DNA of 64,000 nucleotides from Flabesymbios commensalis (Eukaryota; Annelida; Polychaeta; Terebellida; Flabelligeridae): positions 65,945,993-66,009,992 of the forward strand of contig OZ024908.1 in NCBI GenBank assembly GCA_964017125.1. Reading direction: 5' to 3'. The translations under genes and the position numbers were made by a program. The notes beneath the pieces are model-generated. The model saw only the letters and a list, made by a program, of their open reading frames with translations. It did not search any database and had not been told where the DNA came from. This document shows positions 57,185 through 64,000 of the stretch, piece after piece (position 1 is the stretch's first letter; every line of letters begins with the position of its first letter).

Positions 57185-57602
57185 GCCTCCTGGCGATTAC
57201 TTGCAGTATTGTTTGAAAATGCCAAAATGCATCATGCCATATTCCAAATTACATTCTGCCATATGGTATAGTACACCGTTACTGTCACACACAGTCATGC
57301 TCCCAATCGCCGTATGGACCCTGGCAAATAGAGCTAGACTTGTATTTTACGTAATTTGTAATTTAACTTTTGACATTATGTAACAGGCGAAACTCGGAAT
57401 GCTACAAGCAAGTTGTCATTTGATAAACTGTAACTTAGAATAAAACACGTGGCACAATGCCATGAAAACAAGCATATCGACACTACCACAATGGAAAGTA
57501 TGTTGGATTTTGCAATACAATGTCATTTCACAATATGAAAAACGAAATCCCTTTTAGCATTTTAGAATTTTGCCATCAATTATACGCCATAGTTCATAGC
57601 CT
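57185..57602 (-). repeat. dispersed repeat, copy 2 (empty site)
   Basis: Reverse complement of 47641-48372 without the 317-bp insertion. The target CATGCCATAT at 57233-57242 is single. Confidence 0.8.
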
Positions 57603-58070
57603 GCATTTAATTCCGTTAGACCCCGAATGATCAAGGCTACTTTTGATTATTCACTGTTGTTCTCCGCTCATTAATCCTAAATACAACGCAGTGTCCCAAG
57701 TATCTATTCCCACACCTTTATGTTCCAGATAAAACTACCAACAGTTATCAACCTTCCGGAAAAAACAATACATTATTTGGTCCACCACACGATGTTATCG
57801 TCAAAGGATGTGCATTATGTTTGAGTGACAAACACAACAAAACAGCTGCTAACACTCTTTAAAAAAATCCATATTACAATAATTATACATTTTATTGAAA
57901 CAATAGAATACAATAGAAAAATAGTAGTAGGCGATGCAGCATGATTACATACTAGTATGTTTGATACCATTAAACTAATTAAATGTATTGCTTTGACGTC
58001 TTATCTACATCTCTATACACAAACATCTATCTCATAAATCATGGTAATACCGTATTTTCCGTTCATGATC

Positions 58071-58320
58071 TAACCCTTTAAGCCTTCGCGATGCATTAAA
58101 GCATCATTTTACATCCCTGAAAACACACTTAATTCTCCTACAACAAAAGGTTTTGGAACGAAAATATTCATGAAACTGGTGTACCAATATTTGATAATTT
58201 ACCTTAATTTTCGAACCACTTCAAGTCATCTTCATCCACTACAAGTAGAGAATTGCGACAGCAATTCGCGGCTTGTAGTGGATGAAGATGACAATGGTAA
58301 ATTCAGGCTTGAAAGGGTTA
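58071..58320 (-). mobile_element. M2 MITE
   Basis: TAACCCTTTAAGCCTTCG to AGGCTTGAAAGGGTTAA. Palindrome at about 58225-58292 with CATCTTCATCCACTACAAG arms around AATTGCGACAGCAATT. Confidence 0.88.
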
Positions 58321-58706
58321 AACTACATAAAGCCGCCTGGATCAGCAACATTCACTTAGTGTTTCCTGTGGGCAAAGAATAGACGAAATACAAGAGAAAT
58401 ATACGTTGCTAGATAATCAATGAGAGCTTGAAATACGTTGAGTATCTGATCACACCTATCACGCATTGTAATTAATTCAAATGTATCATCCAGATTATTC
58501 AACTGGATTTACATTATTTTACATGATATTTGTAAATCAGCTATTGTTTAATTATAACAAGGGTGTACCCAACCATTAGCATTGGCAATGTTGAATTGTT
58601 GGTGTGCCCCTCTGTATTGTTTTACAAGCTCGTCCCCACTATCTCAGCTGGCACGGAACGTTGAGCCAATTCTGGGACGGCACTTCACAATAATCCAACA
58701 TTGGCT

Positions 58707-58931
58707 TACCCGTTTAACCGCCGGTCCAGATTATATTCGGGTTTTTCATTTTTTAGTAGCACATTAAATACCAACTTTCAAACAGCAATCAACAATATTT
58801 GAAAACAGTTAACCCCAATTTTGTCAAATCTGAATAATTTTCACTCACTTGAAGTTGTGGATCGCGTCAGCGAGACACAACGTCAAGTGGGTGAAAAATT
58901 AAAATTAATAACTTGGCGTTTAAACAGGTTA
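58707..58931 (-). mobile_element. M1 MITE
   Basis: TTACCCGTTTAACCGCCGG to TTGGCGTTTAAACAGGTTAA. Palindrome intact. Slightly shorter than other copies because of small internal losses. A P109-type trace precedes it at 58650-58705. Confidence 0.82.
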
Positions 58932-59437
58932 ACTACATGATGTCCTATCTTGACTAAGTAATAATAATACACAATTTATTGTGCACCGGAGCCGATATTT
59001 TCGACCTGAATCATAGACTGAGTTTCTGATTGGTCGGTGAATTGATCTGGATCAGTTCATGGCAGCACAGTTCACCACGTGGTCGTATTGGGATGCGTCA
59101 CTTGCTTCCCTTTTATCAGTCTTTCTCATATTTTAGTTTGCTGGAACGCAGTTGTTGCTGTAATAACGGTGTTAGTTGAAAATCACACCAAGCCGTCATT
59201 GGTATTTTAGAGTTTGGCTGGTCCATCAGGCTGCTTGATAACAACCTATAACAAAATATGTATAGACCGAGTTACAAATAGTAAAGAATAATGCATATGT
59301 AAACATCTAGCTACAAATAATAAAGAATAATTAAGATGGTCATGCATGGATGATAGATGTATGTACATCAATTAATAACAATACCGATCTAGGTTTAGCA
59401 TACACATAAAATTCCGATCAATGGGCATACAGTTTAC
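58932..59437. other. no feature seen
   Basis: AT-rich, with CTAGCTACAAATA(AT)AAAGAATAAT-like short direct repeats near 59275-59330 only. Confidence 0.4.
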
Positions 59438-59441
59438 TTAA

Positions 59442-59580
59442 AGGAACTCCTTGGGATGAGAATTTTTATTTGCTTCAGTTTTGAAAATTTACTTCATATG
59501 AAGCTGTATAGCCTACTAATCCTGAATGAATTACAAAACATTAAAAAAAATCGAAACACTGAAAACGGCTAACTTGTTTT
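59442..59580 (+). mobile_element. one-ended relative of the 548-bp TTAA MITE
   Basis: TTAA then AGGAACTCCTTGGGATGA, followed by TTTACTTCATATGAAGCTGTA, aligns with the first 140 bp of 38090-38637. No matching right end found downstream. Confidence 0.65.
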
Positions 59581-60120
59581 TAACTCTTGAAAAAAAATAT
59601 TGGCATAAGCCCATAACACGATAAATAAATATATTTGAAAGACATATTGTCAAAATTAAAAGTTAATCTGATAAAAAGTGATTAGAAATATCCCGGTAAT
59701 TGTACCAAGGAATAAAGCAAATAATAAGTAGAAAGATCCGTTGTTATAAGATTAATCAACCGTTACCAATATATTCACATCATGCAATAAGTACATAGAA
59801 AAAGATACAATATTGTGCATGTATAGATCAAAACACACAAAACAAAACGTGTGCATTGTTTAATGTTGTGTGTTAAATTGATATAAATTATAAGCTGGGA
59901 CGGGAACTGACATATTTATTTTTAGTATTTGGTTATAATGAACCTGTGCGCGCGAATATTATCAATTAATACCACACTGTACATTAACGTATTGTATGCA
60001 CATTTATAACAACTCATCGAAGTAAAATTTTGCAGCATTTTGCTTCACTGATCTATAATAATTTACTTAATAATTTACTTCCGACAGATCCAATTATTTA
60101 GACCGTTAACCACGTTCCGC
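59581..60120. other. no feature seen
   Basis: AT-rich, no supported feature. Confidence 0.4.
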
Positions 60121-60129
60121 ATGCGGGTG

Positions 60130-60238
60130 CCCAGCAAACACGAGACATTGAGCCAATGTTGGTTTAATGTTGACCCAACGTCGGCGACGCTAGGCCAACA
60201 TTAAACCAGCATTGGCTCAATGTATCGTGTTCGCTGGG
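60130..60238. mobile_element. P109 palindrome, complete
   Basis: CCCAGCAAACACGAGACATT to AATGTATCGTGTTCGCTGGG, 109 bp, arms AGCCAATGTTGGTTTAATG with mate. Belongs to the GAGACATT variant. Confidence 0.9.
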
Positions 60239-61020
60239 TGGTCCGTCAACCTGTGGTCTGCGAGTTTTGATTATGCACCTAATTATATAGATGGGGTAAT
60301 AATAAACCGTATGTGAGTACTCACCAAACTCTTACTTTGTGATACACAAATGATTGTAAAGTAGCAAACTACAGTTGGGGCTCATAAATTTATATGTCAT
60401 CAGATAAAAGGGGATATATATCATTTATTTATATAGGCCTATATACGTTTGTCAGTATGTAATGTGATATGCCATTAGTAACTATATAATATACTGATAC
60501 TGACAGACAGACACACAGACAGGGCACTTTTTTTATCAAATTACATGGGTTGGATAAAGATTAAAGATAACCGCTGTTGTAATACAATATATAAATATAT
60601 ACACTGACGTATTCTAAACCTTATTCCAAGAAAATCACTTATTAAACTTGTCAATTAGCACCATTTACTGCCAGATAAACAGCCGGCTGTGGATCGGTCA
60701 ATTGTTACAACGTACATAATTGGGTTATTGCCGCATTTACCCCCTACAAACTACAAACGCAACACTCTCTGTTAATTATTATAATTAAAATATATAAAGA
60801 TTTGATCAAAATGTTATATGTTGTATTTTATATTTGTTATACAATTATATGCTTTAATTTCGCGGGTATGAATTTTTGCGCAAAATTGATTTTTAACCAT
60901 TTCGTGGTTTCTTGAACTCGAGCACAAAAAAATTTAGAGGTTGCTTTGTTTTGCCTGGAGACATTAAATTGTCACCATCCTTCCCGACTGGTGGACCTAA
61001 TCATTATGACGCAACGCCGT
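60239..61020. other. no feature seen
   Basis: AT-rich with a short GACAGACAGACACACAGACAG run at 60501-60521. No gene. Confidence 0.4.
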
Positions 61021-61022
61021 AC

Positions 61023-61241
61023 GGGGGCCACCATTCAATCTTAAGGGGGACGGAGCTGAATTATTTTTGCAATAAATAATTTCAGGTAGACCCTGCGCGA
61101 AATAAAAGATTTATTTTAAGAACTGTCCAATATGAACATCTAACGTTTAAAATTTTCAACGCACCGCCGAGCCGTGTTGAAATAAATAGTGGGACAAAAA
61201 CTCCCAACCACCCCCCCCCCTGGAGATTGAATGGTGGGCCC
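61023..61241. repeat. inverted-repeat element, about 219 bp
   Basis: GGGGGCCACCATTCAATCTT at the left pairs with AGATTGAATGGTGGGCCC at the right. The interior is AT-rich with a C10 run. TTAAG follows both arms in their own orientation. Confidence 0.6.
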
Positions 61242-61287
61242 TTAAGTAGATATAACGGATACAACTCGCCCCAACCAACTCGCCCTC

Positions 61288-61322
61288 AGTAGCAGCAGTA
61301 GTAGTAGTAGTAGTAGTAGTAC

Positions 61323-61367
<45 letters not shown>
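61288..61367. repeat. (AGT)n microsatellite
   Basis: About 26 units with two interruptions (AGC near the start, ACT near 61320). The minus-strand poly-Thr frame is a by-product. Confidence 0.95.
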
Positions 61368-61594
61368 AAAAATGCAACTTATGGTCATTTATAGTCATTT
61401 AGGTGGCATTGTAATTGAGAGTGTTTTTCTTCACTCGCCCGATAAGGGGCTCTGTGTGTCAGAACCAGGCATGGTTGTCAAAACGTTTTAATTGGGTGTG
61501 CCGTTATCAAGACGACGTGCGTTTGACAGCTCGGTCATTCCAAGATGTCAGTCCGAAGAAGGTTATTATATATATAAATGGAAGACGTGTTGTA

Positions 61595-61900
61595 AGCTTT
61601 GAGCCAGTGTTGGGCCAACGCCTTGTTCCTAAGACAAACTAGTAGCGTTGACCCTAGTGCTAGACAGGGGAGGTCGAGCGGTAGCTATAATATTGTCTCC
61701 TGCACAATCGTTGGTGCAACGCTGGGCCAGCATCTGGAGATGGCGGACCAGCGTTGTAACAACGCGGGACACAACAACATTAGTGTGAGCTGTATTCAGA
61801 TGGTACAATAATCAGGCCAACACTGTGTCTTACATGTTGTAGTTGGCGCGATGCCGGCCCAGCATCTTAAGATGATGGACCAGCCTCGAACCAGCGCCTG
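61595..61900. repeat. string of worn P109-type cores
   Basis: GTGTTGGGCCAACGCC, GCAACGCTGGGCCAGCATC with GGACCAGCGTTGTAAC, and GATGCCGGCCCAGCATC with GGACCAGCCTCG form three short inverted pairs without outer arms. Confidence 0.5.
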
Positions 61901-62838
61901 GATCAGATAATAATGTGACATCTACGGTTGAGAGATGAATGAGGTTATAAGGCCCCTAGGTTTGGGCGAGATACCTTTCTCTCACCTCTCACAATTTGTA
62001 GTGCTTATGACTGGGCCTAAGAGCGGTAACTAGTTACTGAGTCGTAACTAGTTATCGTTTTATGCCAGGTGATAGAATAGATTATGTTTGAGCGTTGATG
62101 GCATTGCGTCCTACCATGTGACTGGACGCAAGCCATTGAATCAAGAAATGTATTCAGCTATATTGTGAGGCTGAGGAGGTTTGGGAACACTGATGAAGTC
62201 ATACCCTAACTGAGAGGGTTCTTTTTTCCTTGTAGTATATATTGTAAAGCAGCTGCATATCCCTCTGTGTATAATAAAACTGTATCAAGCCTCAGGTGTT
62301 CTGGACCCCTGACTTGCGTCTCTGCTAACCATTCCAAGAGTCCTCATGATTCCCTATGACCTTTAACACTGTGCATGTCCAGGGGGTTTACATCAAAACA
62401 TGCCCAGATAATCGGAGACTTGAGGGTTTAGCTAACGACCTGCCCCCAGATGGGGGCGAGAAGTACTACTAGTAGCAACCATCGTACTACCATTGTCTTC
62501 GAGGATAAAAAACGTAAAACACAAAACGCGGTTCTGAATAACACCACAGGTTTTTTATAGCACAGTAGGCTTTGTGTGTTTGATACTTGGTAGAGCTAGA
62601 TTATGTGACAATTTTTTTGTGATAGATAATAAAAATATATACCGTTTTAACTTCAATGTATTCTTCCATTCCGTATAATCCCCTGACAAAATGATAAAAA
62701 ATCATAAATGAATAAATAATTTTAAAATTAAAGAAATAAAGAAAAGGATATTTCAGAATGTATTCTTTCGTTCAAGGTTATAATAATATAAATATCAAAT
62801 TCTGGTTATTTATTGAATGGTGTCAAACGGTGATTTAC
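61901..62838. other. no gene seen
   Basis: Contains a TAACTAGTTA pair at about 62026-62055 and an AATAAAA near 62274. No frames of note. Confidence 0.4.
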
Positions 62839-62936
62839 TTTCATTCATTCATTCATTCATTCATTCATTCATTCATTCATTCATTCATTCATTCATTCAT
62901 TCATTCATTCATTCATTCATTCATTCATTCATTCAT
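62839..62936. repeat. (TTCA)n microsatellite
   Basis: About 24 uninterrupted units. The Ser-Phe-Ile-His repeat frames across it are by-products. Confidence 0.97.
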
Positions 62937-63240
62937 TTGTTTGGTCATTCGTTTGTTTGTGCTACACTCTTTCATTTGTTCGTTCATACTCCACGTTTAA
63001 CCATGATGGTCAAATTGTAGTTTATACAAACATATTAGTTTATATCTATAATGGATTATAATGAAACATAAAAAAGATCAACATCTCACAATTCTCTGCC
63101 GATTCCGGACATCTTAAATCCTCCAAATGGTGCTTGAACGTTGAAGGCATTATAACAGTTCACCCTGTAATGTACAATAAGAGATATGAATATGGTGCTG
63201 ATGTTGATATCAGGTTTGCTGTTGACATTTAATGGTTATA

Positions 63241-63523
63241 AAAGGTGATCTATCATCCCTTATAAAGTATGAATAAATTTGTGACAAATAAATCAAAGTT
63301 GCCACAAGATGAAGCCCAAGTGTGTCCTTATAATATAATATTATAATATAATATTATGGGGTAATCGGTTATCATGTGACCCTCTCATGATAGCCAATCA
63401 CCCCCATATATGGGGTGATTAGCTATCATGTGACCCTCGGAGAGGGTCGGTCACATAATAGCCAATCACCCCATATAAGGACATAATTATTCATACCGTA
63501 TAAGGGGTGATAGATCACCTTTA
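63241..63523. mobile_element. nested-palindrome inverted-repeat element, 283 bp
   Basis: AAAGGTGATCTATCATCCC and its complement end it; GTATGAATAA and TGTCCTTAT follow inside on both sides. The middle has three copies of a GGGGTGATT(A/G)GCTAT(C/T)ATGTGACC phrase in alternating orientation. Non-coding. Confidence 0.75.
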
Positions 63524-64000
63524 AAACACACCGCTACAGTATTTTCGTTGTGCAACCACTACATTCTAAGTCGGGAATGGGGAGCTATTGTTGACCTGGT
63601 ACAGATCATTTATTATGGTAGGCTTTATATTTAGGTAGGGTATTTATATCAGTCAGGTGTGACCGAGCTGTTGATTATGAGGGTTCATCACTATGTTCTC
63701 ATGTGCTTTAAGTCAGGCAAAACCCTCGGAGTTCTACATTCTTAGCTTTGGAAAAGACCACGGCCTTAGGTCTCGATCCTTTTCACGGCTATAGCATGTA
63801 GCGCTCCTCGGGCTTTATGCTATACGTAATGATTTTATTGCTCCGGCGTTTCTTGAATCCCCACATCATCTGTATTCAGATATATAATTTCAGGATCACT
63901 TTTTTACACCGTACTTCGGGTAATAATGTGAAATAATCTTTCAATTTGCACTCCAATATGGTAAATTTATCTTGTTAATATCTTCTTCAAATAAATAAAG
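63524..64000. other. no feature seen
   Basis: A GCTATAGCATGTAGCGCTCC and GGGCTTTATGCTATA pair gives a weak inverted repeat near 63790. No gene supported. Confidence 0.4.

Noticed and set aside
61290-61370. Poly-Thr protein on the minus strand
   Set aside because: Translation of an (AGT)n microsatellite.
62000-62330. Possible solo LTR, because of AATAAAA followed by a GT-rich stretch
   Set aside because: No matching TGT/ACA-type ends, no target duplication and no second copy in the window.
62758-63020. Ser-Phe-Ile-His repeat proteins
   Set aside because: Translation of the (TTCA)n microsatellite.

Overview
This is a repeat-dominated stretch of an animal nuclear genome. It is AT-rich, has no operons or bacterial signals, and carries animal-type LINEs, a tRNA-derived SINE, many small inverted-repeat DNA elements and one family A G-protein-coupled receptor gene. 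The recurrent palindrome TAGGCCTA, the LINE types and a CXC-type remnant suggest a marine invertebrate, perhaps a non-vertebrate deuterostome. That placement is an inference and I do not name a species.

Layout. 1-9 kb: scattered non-autonomous DNA elements: TTAA-flanked MITEs, hAT-like elements with 8-bp target duplications, and a long foldback at about 7.5-8.6 kb. 9.3-22.4 kb: a segment of about 4.5 kb present as two close tandem copies plus a third, older, partial copy. The first two contain an array of roughly 220-bp satellite units. The copies act as filled/empty-site controls for a SINE and two DNA elements. 23-26.4 kb: 109-bp palindromes, a foldback whose arms are a minisatellite, and another MITE. 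27.7-31.2 kb: an almost intact LINE (endonuclease plus reverse transcriptase, one frameshift). 31.6-32.7 kb: the receptor gene, the only convincing host gene. 33.9-34.2 kb: a broken cysteine-rich (CXC-like) ORF fragment. 34.9-42.9 kb: a large inverted-repeat element whose left arm is split by a decayed 5-kb LINE, itself split by a 548-bp TTAA MITE. A possible first exon lies in its loop. 43-48.4 kb: more MITEs and a dispersed repeat with a 317-bp insertion of unknown class. 48.7-50.1 kb: a LINE 3' end whose last 260 bp are amplified four times. 50.4-55.7 kb: a MITE split by a 5-kb inverted-repeat element that carries three further insertions. 55.7-64 kb: scattered MITEs, palindromes and two microsatellites.

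Most of the sequence is explained by a few element designs. (1) Three families flanked by TTAA and ending in CCCTT(T/A), each with one long internal palindrome; called M1, M2 and M3 here. (2) A TA-flanked 109-bp near-perfect palindrome, P109. (3) hAT-like elements ending CATCTTCC...GGAAGATG. (4) Elements ending TAGTCAGG...CCTGACTA with 3-bp duplications. (5) A 315-bp double-tRNA SINE. Family names are local labels. No transposase for any of them was recognised.
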